A DNA stretch of 64,000 nucleotides from Hymenobacter sp. 15J16-1T3B (GTDB lineage Bacteria; Bacteroidota; Bacteroidia; Cytophagales; Hymenobacteraceae): NCBI RefSeq assembly GCF_020711235.1, contig NZ_JAJFAV010000001.1, forward strand, positions 558,001 through 622,000, given 5' to 3'. Below the pieces are notes generated by a model. It was not told the DNA's origin, ran no database searches, and was given only the letters and a program-made list of their open reading frames with translations. Within the stretch, counting starts at the first letter, position 1, and each line of letters begins with the position of its first letter. Positions 17,453-25,873 of this stretch are shown one piece after another. A program made the position numbers and the translations under genes.

Positions 17453-17704
17453 TTAGCGGCGCTTCTTGCCCTTGCCGGGCGCCTTGCGCGCGGGCTTGGC
17501 CGGCTCGGCAGGGGTGGGGGCTTTTTCGGGCAGCTTCAGCAAGCGGTACAGCAGCAGGCAAATGCTGGCCAGCATGAACAGCTCGTAGTTGCGCAGCACG
17601 CTGTTTTGCAGAATGCTCTGGTAGATGCCGATAACGACCAGCACCACCGCTACCGAGAAGAGCACGGTGCGCGCCAAGTCGCGGTCAAACGCCGGAAACT
17701 TCAT
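17453..17704 (-). CDS. Small two-helix membrane protein in the lptC operon
   Basis: The protein is 83 residues from the ATG at 17704. Two hydrophobic stretches, LARTVLFSVAVVLVVIGIY and LFMLASICLLLYRLL, are joined by QSILQNSVLRNYE; the tail is Lys/Ala/Pro-rich (KPARKAPGKGKKRR). The gene is short and sits between lptC and ppiD, a position at which many Cytophagales genomes carry a similar small membrane protein. Function is unknown; a role beside LptC in lipopolysaccharide export is only suggested by position. Confidence 0.75.
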   Translation of the reverse strand: MKFPAFDRDLARTVLFSVAVVLVVIGIYQSILQNSVLRNYELFMLASICLLLYRLLKLPEKAPTPAEPAKPARKAPGKGKKRR

Positions 17705-17778
17705 GGGCAAATAAAAAAAGCCGTCCGCCAGCTCGCCGCCCGTGGCGGGCAGCCGGGCCGGCGCACGGCGCCAAAGGC

Positions 17779-18366
17779 TTAGTTGGTCGGGGCGGCGTTG
17801 ACGGAAAAGACGCCGGTGGGCTTGCGGATTTTGTAGCGCGAGAAATCTTCGTTGGCTTCCATACCGAAGCCCGTCAGCACCTCCGTCGGCGTTTCGATGC
17901 GCACGGCCGTGGTCGTGTCGTTGTAGATGCGCTGCCGCGGCTGGTCGTAGAACAGCTCCTCGGTTTCCAGGCTCTGCTGCTTTTCCTTGTTGTTCACCCG
18001 CACGTGGCCGCGCACGGTGTAGCGGTTTTCGGCCCGTACGTACTTGCCGTAGTCGCCGCGCAGGGTGTTGACGAGCGTGCCGTCCTTGGCGTAGAAATTC
18101 ATGTTCATGCCCTTGGGGTACACCTGGTCGCCGTTTTCGAACAGCTGCTCCAGCTTGGCCGTCAGCCGCACCTGCAGGCGGGCCGAGTCGCTGAAGAGGG
18201 TCAGCACGTTGGTGGTTTCCAGCGTCGGGCCGGTGTACTGCACCTTCTTCTTGGGCGCGGTCGACTTGTCCTGGCAACCGCCGAGCAGGGCGGCCGCCAC
18301 CAGCAGCGCACCAGCTGCCATGCTTCGCGTACGAGTCGACCGGGTGTGCACGGGCGTACTACTCAA
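17779..18366 (-). CDS. lptC: LPS export ABC transporter periplasmic protein LptC
   Basis: The product is 195 residues from the ATG at 18366, which overlaps the stop of the upstream OMP gene by 8 bp. A second ATG at 18321 would also leave the signal and the lipobox-like LLGGC at about residue 31. The core shows the LptC/OstA beta-jellyroll strand pattern: YTGPTLETTNVLTLFSDSA, GMNMNFYAKDGTLVNTL, DYGKYVRAENRYTVRGHV and TEELFYDQPRQRIYND. LptC receives lipopolysaccharide from LptBFG and passes it to LptA. The lipoprotein form instead of a transmembrane anchor is usual in Bacteroidota. Confidence 0.88.
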   Translation of the reverse strand: MSSTPVHTRSTRTRSMAAGALLVAAALLGGCQDKSTAPKKKVQYTGPTLETTNVLTLFSDSARLQVRLTAKLEQLFENGDQVYPKGMNMNFYAKDGTLVNTLRGDYGKYVRAENRYTVRGHVRVNNKEKQQSLETEELFYDQPRQRIYNDTTTAVRIETPTEVLTGFGMEANEDFSRYKIRKPTGVFSVNAAPTN

Positions 18367-19693
18367 TGCGGCGCTTGAGGAACCAGCGGTTGTTCAACGA
18401 CACGCCGACCTGCGCCCGCAGGTAATTCTCCTTGATGTTGGACTGGCGGTTGTCGCCGCTGCCGATGACGGTGGTGTTGCCGCGCTGCCCGTAGGTAAAC
18501 GAGAGGTTCAGCGTGGTGGCATCCAACGGCGACGACGTGGGGAAGGGGAAGCTAAAGCCCCAGCTCACAGCCCGGTCGTAGAGCGTCTCGCCGCCGGGGC
18601 GGTAGGGCAGCTGCGCCATGCTCAGGCCCACCCGGTACGACACGCGCTGGAAGTAGTTGGTCACCGACGTCGGGTCGGGCGTCAGTTCGCCGCCCACGCC
18701 CGCCCGCCAGGTATCCGACAGCGCCAGGGTATTGCTCACGCCGAAGTCGCGGAACTTCGACCACTGCTGCTGCGCCACGTCGACGTTCAGGCTCCAGTTT
18801 TTGTTGTTGTCGAGGCTGACGCCCGCCTGCCAGCCGCCCGGCAGCACCGTGCTACCCGAGGCCGTGCTCAGCTGCACCGGCGTCACCAGCACCGACGTGC
18901 CGTTGATGTCCTGCTCGTCCTGCTGCTGCGTGCGCGTGCCGCTCAGCTTGGTCTTGAAGGCGTACACGCCGCCCACGTTCACGGCCAGCTTCTTCGACGC
19001 GTCGAAGCGGTAGTGCACGCCGGGACGGAACGTGAAGTCGTTGTACTGCACGTGGTCGATGACGGCCACTTTCTTCAGCGCTTCGGTAGGCGAGGCATTG
19101 TCCGGCGACACCAGCGCCGACGTCGTCCGGTCGATGGAGCCGAACACATACGACGAGGTCAGGCCCACGGTCAGCCCCTTGGTCACCCGCACGCCCTGCG
19201 ACAGGGCGACTTCCGTCAAGCCCCCCGAGCCGGAATACTCCGTCAGCACCTGGGCCGACTGGCTGCCGGAAGTCAGCCGCGTCACCTGCTGCGACTTGTA
19301 GTCGACGGTGGTAACGGGGCGCAGGGCTACGGCCGTGGCCCAGCGCCGCGAAATCGGCACGCTGAAGGCCAGGTAGCCGAGGTTGCCGCTGCCGGTGCGC
19401 TGCGAGGCCGTGGCGCTGCGCAGCTGCTTGAGCTGCCCCGTAAACGCGGCTTCGTAGGTTGTGCGGTTGCTGTAGTACACCAGGGCCGGGTTCAGGTCGT
19501 TGACCTGCACCGCGTTGGGTGCGGCCAGCCCGACGCCGCCCATGCCTTGCTGACGGATGCCGCCAGTGTTGGGGTTGTATTCGCCCAGGCCCAGGCGGGA
19601 GTAGGGCGAGTTGCCCAGTCCTTGCCCGTACGCCGCGGAAGAAGCGGTCAGTAGGCCCAGCAGGGCCAGAGCGGTCAGGTTATTAGCCGACAT
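18359..19693 (-). CDS. Outer-membrane beta-barrel protein
   Basis: The product is 444 residues from the ATG at 19693, which overlaps the end of coaX by 11 bp. A signal peptide ends in SSAAYGQ. The mature part begins GLGNSPYSRLGLGEYNP, the opening found in Bacteroidota barrels of the FadL/PorV-like class, and continues with alternating amphipathic strands to a C-terminal RWFLKRRIE. No plug or ligand motif is recognised. Its position between coaX and lptC, with overlaps at both ends, is a tight operon and points to envelope assembly rather than nutrient uptake. Confidence 0.82.
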   Translation of the reverse strand: MSANNLTALALLGLLTASSAAYGQGLGNSPYSRLGLGEYNPNTGGIRQQGMGGVGLAAPNAVQVNDLNPALVYYSNRTTYEAAFTGQLKQLRSATASQRTGSGNLGYLAFSVPISRRWATAVALRPVTTVDYKSQQVTRLTSGSQSAQVLTEYSGSGGLTEVALSQGVRVTKGLTVGLTSSYVFGSIDRTTSALVSPDNASPTEALKKVAVIDHVQYNDFTFRPGVHYRFDASKKLAVNVGGVYAFKTKLSGTRTQQQDEQDINGTSVLVTPVQLSTASGSTVLPGGWQAGVSLDNNKNWSLNVDVAQQQWSKFRDFGVSNTLALSDTWRAGVGGELTPDPTSVTNYFQRVSYRVGLSMAQLPYRPGGETLYDRAVSWGFSFPFPTSSPLDATTLNLSFTYGQRGNTTVIGSGDNRQSNIKENYLRAQVGVSLNNRWFLKRRIE

Positions 19694-20426
19694 TAAGCAC
19701 CAAAATTCGGTGAAGACCGAGCAAAACCAGCTCGGAAACTGCAAAGATGCGGCCTTTGAGCCGCGATTCAAAAAACGCCGCGTCGCCGCCGGTCAGCACC
19801 ACCGCCAGCGCCGGGTACTCGGCCCGGTAGCTGGCAATCATGCCGTTGACTTCGAGCGCAGCCCCGTTCAGCGCTCCGCTGAGCATGGCTGTCCGGGTAT
19901 CGTTGCCGCAGAGCGCGAGCTGAACCGCCTCCGCCGCTGCCGGCAGCGGCAGGTCGGGCAGGCGCCCGGTGAAGGCGTGCATGGCCTGTAGGCGCATGCG
20001 GAGCCCCGGTGCAATGCTGCCGCCGCGGTACGTGGCGTCTGGCGTCACCAGGTCGCACTTGATGCACGTGCCCGCGTCGATGACCACCACCGGGCGGGCG
20101 GGCAGCAGGTATGCCGCACCCACGGCCGCCGCCAAGCGGTCGGCCCCGAGGGTGTGGGGCGTGGCGTAGGCGTTGGTCAGCGGCACCGGTGTGGTACCGG
20201 GCTTAAACACGAGCACCTGTGCCAGCTCCTCCCCTGCCAGCGCCGCGGCCCACTCTTCGGCCGGCACGGCCACCGAGGCCAGCAGCACGTGGGTGGCCCG
20301 GGTGCGGCGCAGCACCGTCCGCAGCTCTTCCACCGACGCCACGCTGCCGGCTTCGGCCAACGCCGCGCCGTCGAAACAGCCGTACTTGGCCGCTGTGTTG
20401 CCGATATCGAGAACCAAGGAAATCAT
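19683..20426 (-). CDS. coaX: Type III pantothenate kinase
   Basis: The protein is 247 residues and catalyses the first step of CoA synthesis, ATP-dependent phosphorylation of pantothenate. The ASKHA nucleotide-binding motifs are present: DIGNT at 7-11, TLGADRLAA, and DAGTCIKCD; the C-terminal end has VVLTGGDAAFF. Type III enzymes need a monovalent cation and are not inhibited by CoA. It leads the coaX > OMP > lptC > small protein > ppiD cluster. rluB lies 88 bp upstream and is separated by a hairpin. Confidence 0.95.
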   Translation of the reverse strand: MISLVLDIGNTAAKYGCFDGAALAEAGSVASVEELRTVLRRTRATHVLLASVAVPAEEWAAALAGEELAQVLVFKPGTTPVPLTNAYATPHTLGADRLAAAVGAAYLLPARPVVVIDAGTCIKCDLVTPDATYRGGSIAPGLRMRLQAMHAFTGRLPDLPLPAAAEAVQLALCGNDTRTAMLSGALNGAALEVNGMIASYRAEYPALAVVLTGGDAAFFESRLKGRIFAVSELVLLGLHRILVLNVG

Positions 20427-20441
20427 GAGCGGGGAAGAAAC

Positions 20442-20474
20442 GGCGGTCCGGCCCCGCGTTGGAGCCGGACCGCC
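20442..20474 (-). terminator. Hairpin after rluB
   Basis: GGCGGTCCGGC (20442-20452) and GCCGGACCGCC (20464-20474) are perfect 11-bp arms. The T content after it on the minus strand is low (GTTTCTT), so termination may be partial. Confidence 0.6.
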
Positions 20475-20514
20475 ATTGGTATAGAGCCCGGGCGCTGCCG
20501 CGGAGGTTGCGTGC

Positions 20515-22359
20515 CTACATGAAATATTTCAGACGAATGACCTCCTGCTCGGTGAGGTAACGCCAGTTGCCGCGGGGCAGGTCCTTCTTGGTCAGGCCGG
20601 CGTACTGCACGCGGTCCAGTGCCTTCACCTCGTAGCCCAGGTGCTCGAAGATGCGGCGCACGATGCGGTTGCGGCCGATGTGAATTTCCACGCCCACAAA
20701 CTTGGGGTTGCCGGCTACCACTGCCACGTCATCGACTTCCGCTTTACCGTCTTCCAGCTCCAGGCCGGCGGCAATCTGCGCGAGGTGCTCTTCCTCCAGC
20801 GGCTTGTCCAGCTCCACTTGGTACACCTTTTTGTTGCGGTGCGAGGGGTGGCTGAGCTTCTGCGCCACTTCGCCGTCGTTGGTGAAGAGCAGCAGGCCGG
20901 TGGTGTTGCGGTCGAGGCGGCCCACCGGGAAGATGCGCTCCTTGGAGGCGTTCTGCACCAGTTCCATTACGGTCTTGCGGCCGTCCGGGTCTTCAGTAGT
21001 CGTCAGGAAGTCCTTGGGCTTGTTGAGCAGCACGTACACCTGCTTCTCGCGCTTCAGATTGGTCTTGCCGTAGTGCACCGTGTCGGAGGGCTTCACTTTG
21101 TAGCCCAACTCCGTCACCACTTCGCCGTTGACGCGGATTTCACCCGACTCAATCAGCGAATCGGCCTCGCGCCGCGAGCAAATGCCCGCGTTGGCGATGT
21201 AGCGGTTCAGACGAATCGAGCCGTCGGTTTCCGGCTCCTCGCGCCGGCGCTTGTTGCCGCGGGTTTTGTCCTCTTCGTAGTAGCGCAGGTTCTTATATGC
21301 CGGAGCTTCGCTGGGCTCTTGGCTTTGGCCAAAGCGCGTATCGCGCGAACCTTTTTTCAGGCCGGGTTTGCTGGCGAAAGTGTCGCGGCCCGGCTTGCGT
21401 CCGAAAGCCGGCCGTTCGTCGCGCCCAAACCGGTCGGCCCGCTCGCCGCGGTTGTCGCGGGCGGGCCGCTCAAAGCGGTTGCCGCGCTGCTCGTCGTATG
21501 CGCGCGGCGTCCGTTCCTCACCCGCACGCTCGGGTCGCGGACCGTCGCCGTCGAAGCGGCGCTTGGCTTTGGTTTCGTCGGCGAAAGAGCTGCGCTGGCC
21601 CCGGGCCGGACGATTGTCGCCTTCCGGGCGGTTGAAGCTGCGGGCCGGCCGCTCGTCGCCGTCGAAGCGACGGAATCCATCGCGCGGCGGCCGTTCCGAG
21701 GCGTTGCCTTCAAAGCGCCGCGCCGGCCGCTCGCCGCGGTCGTTGCCAAACTTGTCACTGCGCGGGCCGCCGAAGCCGCCGGGGCGGCTGTTGCCGTAGC
21801 CGCCGCGCTCTTCCCGGTCGCCGCCGAAGCTGCGCCGCGGGCGCTCCTGGTCGTTGCCGAAGCTGCGACGGGGGCGTTCTTGGTCGTTGCCTTCGAAGCG
21901 GCGTCCGTAGCTGGGCCGTTCGCCTCGGTCGTTCCGGTCGCGGTCGAAGCTGCGGCGCGGGGCGTCGCCCTCCGGACGCTCCTCCTTGCGGAAGTCCGGC
22001 TTATTCAGGCGGCCGCGCATGAAGTCGGCCGCATCGTCTTTCTCTTCGGGCTTGTCGAACGAACGACGCGGGCGCTCGAAGCGACGGTCGTCGCCGCCGG
22101 GGCGGCTGCCGTAGCTAGGGCGGTTGTTGCCGAAGCCGGGTTTGCTACCGCCACCGGTCGGGCGGCCAAATGGGGTGCGCGAGGGAAACTCGCTGCCGCC
22201 CTCGCGGCGGCTACCCCCAGCAGGGCGCCGGTCGTCGCCCCCGAAGCGGCCACGGTCGTTGCCGCCGGCGTTGAAGGAAGGTTTACCGCCGCGTTGCGGG
22301 GCGGAATCGGGGCGGCCCGGACGGCGGCTGCCGGGGCCAGAAGAATGCTGCTTACCCAT
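20515..22359 (-). CDS. rluB: Pseudouridine synthase RluB/RsuA family with long RG-rich N-terminus
   Basis: The product is 614 residues from the ATG at 22359 (MGKQHSSGPG). The C-terminal 240 residues are a normal RluB/RsuA enzyme: an S4 RNA-binding domain (RLNRYIANAGICSRREADSL) and the catalytic block GRLDRNTTGLLLFTNDG, whose Asp is the nucleophile. It would isomerise a uridine of 23S rRNA. The first 370 or so residues are low-complexity, rich in Arg, Gly, Asp, Glu, Phe and Ser, with degenerate units such as ERPRRSFGNDQ and DERPARSFNRPEGD. Such tails occur in Bacteroidota RluB but this one is long. They are charged and disordered and may bind RNA. Confidence 0.92.
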   Translation of the reverse strand: MGKQHSSGPGSRRPGRPDSAPQRGGKPSFNAGGNDRGRFGGDDRRPAGGSRREGGSEFPSRTPFGRPTGGGSKPGFGNNRPSYGSRPGGDDRRFERPRRSFDKPEEKDDAADFMRGRLNKPDFRKEERPEGDAPRRSFDRDRNDRGERPSYGRRFEGNDQERPRRSFGNDQERPRRSFGGDREERGGYGNSRPGGFGGPRSDKFGNDRGERPARRFEGNASERPPRDGFRRFDGDERPARSFNRPEGDNRPARGQRSSFADETKAKRRFDGDGPRPERAGEERTPRAYDEQRGNRFERPARDNRGERADRFGRDERPAFGRKPGRDTFASKPGLKKGSRDTRFGQSQEPSEAPAYKNLRYYEEDKTRGNKRRREEPETDGSIRLNRYIANAGICSRREADSLIESGEIRVNGEVVTELGYKVKPSDTVHYGKTNLKREKQVYVLLNKPKDFLTTTEDPDGRKTVMELVQNASKERIFPVGRLDRNTTGLLLFTNDGEVAQKLSHPSHRNKKVYQVELDKPLEEEHLAQIAAGLELEDGKAEVDDVAVVAGNPKFVGVEIHIGRNRIVRRIFEHLGYEVKALDRVQYAGLTKKDLPRGNWRYLTEQEVIRLKYFM

Positions 22360-22471
22360 GTGGGAGAGGTTCAGACGCACGGCATCGCTGCCGGGCAATG
22401 GATGTTGTTGCTGCTACGGCGGACAACGCCGCCGGGATGGTTTTCGTGCACCGCTGCGGGTGCTAAAACAG

Positions 22472-22535
22472 CGCCCGGATTTGCCCAGCGGCCTCGCTCC
22501 TCGCGGAACGAGTACCGACCGCGCAAATCCGGGCG
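22472..22535 (-). terminator. Large nested hairpin after the DksA-like gene
   Basis: Outer arms CGCCCGGATTTGC (22472-22484) and GCAAATCCGGGCG (22523-22535) pair over 13 bp. Inside, CTCGCTCC and GGAACGAG form a second hairpin with one mismatch (22493-22512). A TTTT run follows on the minus strand, so it probably ends the 22558-22941 transcript. Confidence 0.6.
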
Positions 22536-22557
22536 GTTTAAGAATGGCGTAGCCGTG

Positions 22558-22941
22558 TTAGTCGCGGCGGGCCATTTTGGCTTCGATGGAATGCTGGGTG
22601 TGGGGCACGGCCCGCAGACGCTCCTTCGGAATCAGCTTGCCCGTGCCAATGCACACGCCGTAGGTGCCGTTCTTGATGCGAATCAGGGCGTTTTCGAGCT
22701 GCTGGATAAACTTCATCTGGCGCGAGGCCAGTTGGTTTAGGCTTTCCTTCTCGGCGGTGTCAGCGCCGTCCTCCAGCACTTTGCTGGGCGAGGCGGTGGT
22801 ATCGGTACCCGAGTCGTTGCGGCGGCTCAGCGTTTCCTTGATGAAGGATACTTCTTTCCGGGCGGCGGCCAGCTTTTCCTGAATGATGGCTTCAAATTCA
22901 GCCAGCTCTTCCCGGGAGTAGCGCAGGTTTTCTTCACTCAT
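22558..22941 (-). CDS. TraR/DksA family protein lacking the zinc-finger cysteines
   Basis: The product is 127 residues. The N-terminal part is a helical hairpin (REELAEFEAIIQEKLAAARKE) and the C-terminal block is GTYGVCIGTGKLIPKERLRAVPHT. Canonical DksA has four zinc cysteines here; only one is kept, as in many Bacteroidota homologues. DksA proteins enter the RNA polymerase secondary channel and modulate transcription with ppGpp; whether this variant does so is uncertain. It is transcribed alone between rluB and ribH, with a long hairpin downstream. Confidence 0.85.
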   Translation of the reverse strand: MSEENLRYSREELAEFEAIIQEKLAAARKEVSFIKETLSRRNDSGTDTTASPSKVLEDGADTAEKESLNQLASRQMKFIQQLENALIRIKNGTYGVCIGTGKLIPKERLRAVPHTQHSIEAKMARRD

Positions 22942-23126
22942 GGTGGGGCAGGAAAAAGATGTAATCAGTTGAAGATAAGTGACTTACCAAGTACACTTCA
23001 GTGTTGGTATACCGCTAGGCAAGCAAGGAGGCAACAGCGCGGGGCTTTGTTTAGTGCCGCAACGCGCAGGGCTTCAAACGCCTACGTCGATAAACCAGCT
23101 ACTCAAGCAGCCCGGTTTTCCGGCCG

Positions 23127-23134
23127 CAAAGCTA
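23127..23134 (-). promoter_or_regulatory. Bacteroidota -7 element, minus strand
   Basis: CAAAGCTA reads TAGCTTTG on the minus strand. It is 185 bp upstream of the DksA-like start, so a long leader would be needed; no other gene fits. Confidence 0.35.
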
Positions 23135-23175
23135 CGGTTTTGGTGGCACTCTAACCACTAGGGCTTATCTAAGGT

Positions 23176-23652
23176 TCAGAAACCGAGCATGTGAATGGCC
23201 GTCACGGCTGCCTCTACGCCCTTATTGCCGTGCTTACCGCCGGCCCGGTCCCAAGCTTGCGCCTCGTCCTCGGTGGTGAGTACCCCGAAGATAACCGGTT
23301 TGTTAAACTTCAAGCCTACGTTCATCAACCCCTGCGCCACGGCGTGGGCAATAAACTCGTCGTGCCGAGTTTCCCCCTTGATAATGACACCCAAGCAGAT
23401 GACGGCGTCGATTTCTTCGTGCTGGGCCAATAACTGCGCCCCCAGCCCGAGCTCGAAGCTACCCGGCACCGTATTGCGGTAAATGTTGTCGGTCTTGGCG
23501 CCGTGCTGCACAAGGGTATCGTAGGCGCCCTGGGCCAAGGTGTCGGTAATAGCGCGGTTCCACTCCGCCACCACTAGCCCAAACCGCTTGTCGCTGATAT
23601 CGGGGAATTGGTCGGAAGTGTAGCTGCTCAGGTTTTTCAGGGAAGTAGCCAT
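23176..23652 (-). CDS. ribH: 6,7-dimethyl-8-ribityllumazine synthase
   Basis: The protein is 158 residues, the normal length. It condenses 5-amino-6-ribitylaminouracil with 3,4-dihydroxy-2-butanone 4-phosphate, the penultimate step of riboflavin synthesis. The sequence shows VVAEWNRAITDTL, NTVPGSFELGLGAQLL and the phosphate/catalytic stretch VIIKGETRHDEFIAHA, with the conserved His in the latter. The enzyme assembles as a pentamer or 60-mer. No other rib genes are adjacent and I see no FMN riboswitch in front. It follows the 23805 TPR gene in the same direction. Confidence 0.96.
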   Translation of the reverse strand: MATSLKNLSSYTSDQFPDISDKRFGLVVAEWNRAITDTLAQGAYDTLVQHGAKTDNIYRNTVPGSFELGLGAQLLAQHEEIDAVICLGVIIKGETRHDEFIAHAVAQGLMNVGLKFNKPVIFGVLTTEDEAQAWDRAGGKHGNKGVEAAVTAIHMLGF

Positions 23653-23752
23653 GCCGGTCGTTGAGGTCGATGCTGATTGAGCCGCAAATATCCGCTTATG
23701 TCGGCAGATGAGCGGTGCAGGTGGAAATGGCAGGCATTACCCGTAAAACAGT

Positions 23753-23784
23753 AGCGCCGCTCCCCGGAATCGGGAGGCGGCGCT
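23753..23784 (-). terminator. Hairpin after the TPR gene
   Basis: AGCGCCGC and GCGGCGCT pair around TCCCCGgaatCGGGA, giving a long nearly continuous stem just downstream of the gene at 23805. Confidence 0.65.
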
Positions 23785-23804
23785 GCGTAGGCTTTGCCCT
23801 TGGC

Positions 23805-24578
23805 TTACTTACCTGCCATGGCCTTGTCGCGGGCCTGGTAGATCTTGGCTTCGTTGGCTTCGGCCGACAGCGGGTAGTCGTTCACGATTTTGTCGTAAGC
23901 AGTACCGGCAGCGGCGTAGTCTTTCTGCATTTCCTTGGCTACAGCCAGCTTCAGCAAGTAACCGGGCGTGAAATACTCGTTGGTTTTGTAGTCGGCGGCT
24001 TTCTGGTAGTAGTCGGACGCTTCCTTGTACTTCTTCAGCTCCATGTTGGCGTCGCCGATGAGGGCGTAAGCTCGAGCCTGCAACAGCAGGTCGTCGGAGC
24101 TGAAATCTTCCAAGTAGTCGATGGCCTGCTGGTATTTTCCTTCCTTCAGCGAAGCAGCCCCGGCGTAGAAGTTAGCCAAGTTGCCTGCCTTCGTACCGCC
24201 GTACTCGCTGGCCACAGCTTCCAGGCCGGGAGCTTGTCCGTCGCCCTTCAGCGCCTTGCGCAGCGAGTCAGCTTCCCAGTAGTTCACCGCCTGGAACATC
24301 GTAGCCTGAGCTTTGTCGTCCTGCGACTGGCGCCAGGTGTAGTAGCCGAAGCCCCCCACTACCGCCAACACGAGCGCGGCCAGCAAACCGAACACGATGT
24401 TTTTGTTGCGGCGTACGAACAGCTCCGAATCCTCGAGCCGGTTGGCCAAGGCATTGGGGTCTTCTAGCAGGGGATGCTCGTAGGGCGCATTGGGGTCCGG
24501 CTGACCCTCCTGGGGCTGCTGGGGCGTCTGATTTTGGCGCGCCTGCGGCGAATTGCGCGTAAAGGGAATCTTCGACAT
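23805..24578 (-). CDS. Membrane-anchored TPR protein (YfgM-like)
   Basis: The product is 257 residues from the ATG at 24578. An N-terminal cytoplasmic tail rich in Gln/Pro is followed by one helix (NIVFGLLAALVLAVVGGFGY) and then several TPR motifs such as GKYQQAIDYLEDF and LKKYKEASDYYQKAADY. This is the YfgM layout, a single-pass membrane protein with periplasmic repeats that helps SecYEG-associated chaperones. Lineage-specific variants are common, so the partner is uncertain. It lies 60 bp downstream of pdhA on the same strand. Confidence 0.8.
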   Translation of the reverse strand: MSKIPFTRNSPQARQNQTPQQPQEGQPDPNAPYEHPLLEDPNALANRLEDSELFVRRNKNIVFGLLAALVLAVVGGFGYYTWRQSQDDKAQATMFQAVNYWEADSLRKALKGDGQAPGLEAVASEYGGTKAGNLANFYAGAASLKEGKYQQAIDYLEDFSSDDLLLQARAYALIGDANMELKKYKEASDYYQKAADYKTNEYFTPGYLLKLAVAKEMQKDYAAAGTAYDKIVNDYPLSAEANEAKIYQARDKAMAGK

Positions 24579-24638
24579 GAGAAAGGAAAAGAGGGGCGGC
24601 CGGAACGCGCCGGCCACCCGGCTTAGCGTAAGCGGTGG

Positions 24639-25799
24639 TTACTCGCGGATGAAGGGGTAGTCCGACTGCACGTACACGTCTTGGTACAGCTCCTCGGCGG
24701 GCGGGAAGGGGGACTTCTCGGCAAACTCCACCGACTCGGCTACCACGGCTTTGATGCGGTCATCAATGGCCTGCAGTTCTTCTTCGGTGGCGTACTGGCG
24801 CTCCAGGATGACGGCGCGCACATTCTCGATGGTGTCGCGCTGACGGTAGCCTTCTACTTCCTCCTTGGTGCGGTACTTGGCCGGGTCCGACATGGAGTGG
24901 CCTTTGTAGCGGTAGGTCTTAAACTCAAGGAAGGTCGGGCCTTCGCCGGCACGGGCGCGCTCCGCAGCACGTGCTACGGCATTGTGTACCTCTTCCACCT
25001 GCATGGCGTCCACCGGTTCCGAAGGCATGTCGTAAGCTTCGCCGATGGTGTAGAGGTCCGTCACGTTGGACGTGCGCTGCACCGAGGTACCCATGGCGTA
25101 GCCGTTGTTCTCCACCACGAAAATGACCGGCAGTTTCCACAGCATAGCCATGTTGAAAGCTTCGTGCAGAGCGCCTTGGCGCACGGCCCCGTCGCCCATG
25201 TAGCAAATGCAGAGGTTTCCGGTTTTGTTGTATTTCTCGGCGAAGGCCAAACCAGCGCCCAGCGGCACCTGACCGCCTACAATGCCGTGGCCACCCACGA
25301 AGTTGACAGCTTTGTCGAACATGTGCATGGAACCGCCTTTGCCCTTAGAGCAGCCGGTTTCCTTCGCAAACAGTTCGGCCATCAGGGCGTTGGGCGAGGT
25401 ACCCAGCGCCAGCGGGTGGGCGTGGTCACGGTAAGCGGTAATCCACTTGTCGTCCTTATGCAAGGCCGATACGGCCCCAGCCACGCAAGCTTCCTGTCCG
25501 ATGTAGAGGTGGCAGAAGCCTTTGATCTTTTGCTGACCATAGAGCTGGCCGGCCTTTTCCTCGAAGCGGCGCATGAGCATCATGCTCTCGAACCACTTCA
25601 TGTAGGTCTCCTTGTCGAAGGCCTGGTTGGCTTGCGTGGCTTGCACCGGCGCCTTGCCCTGGGGCGTAGGCTGCTGGCCCGAGTCAGGCTGCTGCACGGT
25701 TTCTACCTGCGGCTCCTGGGCCGATTGCTGGGCTTGGGCTTTCGCCTTGCTGGCCGAATTGGATGCCTTCGAGGCAGCCTTTACCTTCGTATCCGCCAT
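24639..25799 (-). CDS. pdhA: Pyruvate dehydrogenase E1 component, alpha subunit
   Basis: The product is 386 residues. The thiamine diphosphate motif GDGAVRQGALHEAFN, the FEEKAGQLYGQQKIKGF region and GEGPTFLEFKTYRYKGHSM identify the E1 alpha subunit of the pyruvate dehydrogenase complex, which decarboxylates pyruvate and acetylates lipoyl-E2. The first 50 or so residues are an Ala/Gln/Pro-rich extension (AKAQAQQSAQEPQ) not needed for catalysis. The beta subunit and E2 are not in this window. It is divergent from recF with only 74 bp between the starts. Confidence 0.95.
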   Translation of the reverse strand: MADTKVKAASKASNSASKAKAQAQQSAQEPQVETVQQPDSGQQPTPQGKAPVQATQANQAFDKETYMKWFESMMLMRRFEEKAGQLYGQQKIKGFCHLYIGQEACVAGAVSALHKDDKWITAYRDHAHPLALGTSPNALMAELFAKETGCSKGKGGSMHMFDKAVNFVGGHGIVGGQVPLGAGLAFAEKYNKTGNLCICYMGDGAVRQGALHEAFNMAMLWKLPVIFVVENNGYAMGTSVQRTSNVTDLYTIGEAYDMPSEPVDAMQVEEVHNAVARAAERARAGEGPTFLEFKTYRYKGHSMSDPAKYRTKEEVEGYRQRDTIENVRAVILERQYATEEELQAIDDRIKAVVAESVEFAEKSPFPPAEELYQDVYVQSDYPFIRE

Positions 25800-25873
25800 T
25801 AGTTGCTCTTCTAGTTCGGGTTTTGGAATGCGAAAGTACGTAAAAGCATGGCAACTCCGAAACCTCGCTTAGC

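Noticed and set aside
20641-22740. A plus-strand frame of 699 codons opposite rluB and the DksA-like gene
   Set aside because: It is antisense to two recognised genes and consists of low-complexity Ala/Val/Arg runs; long antisense frames are expected in GC-rich coding DNA.
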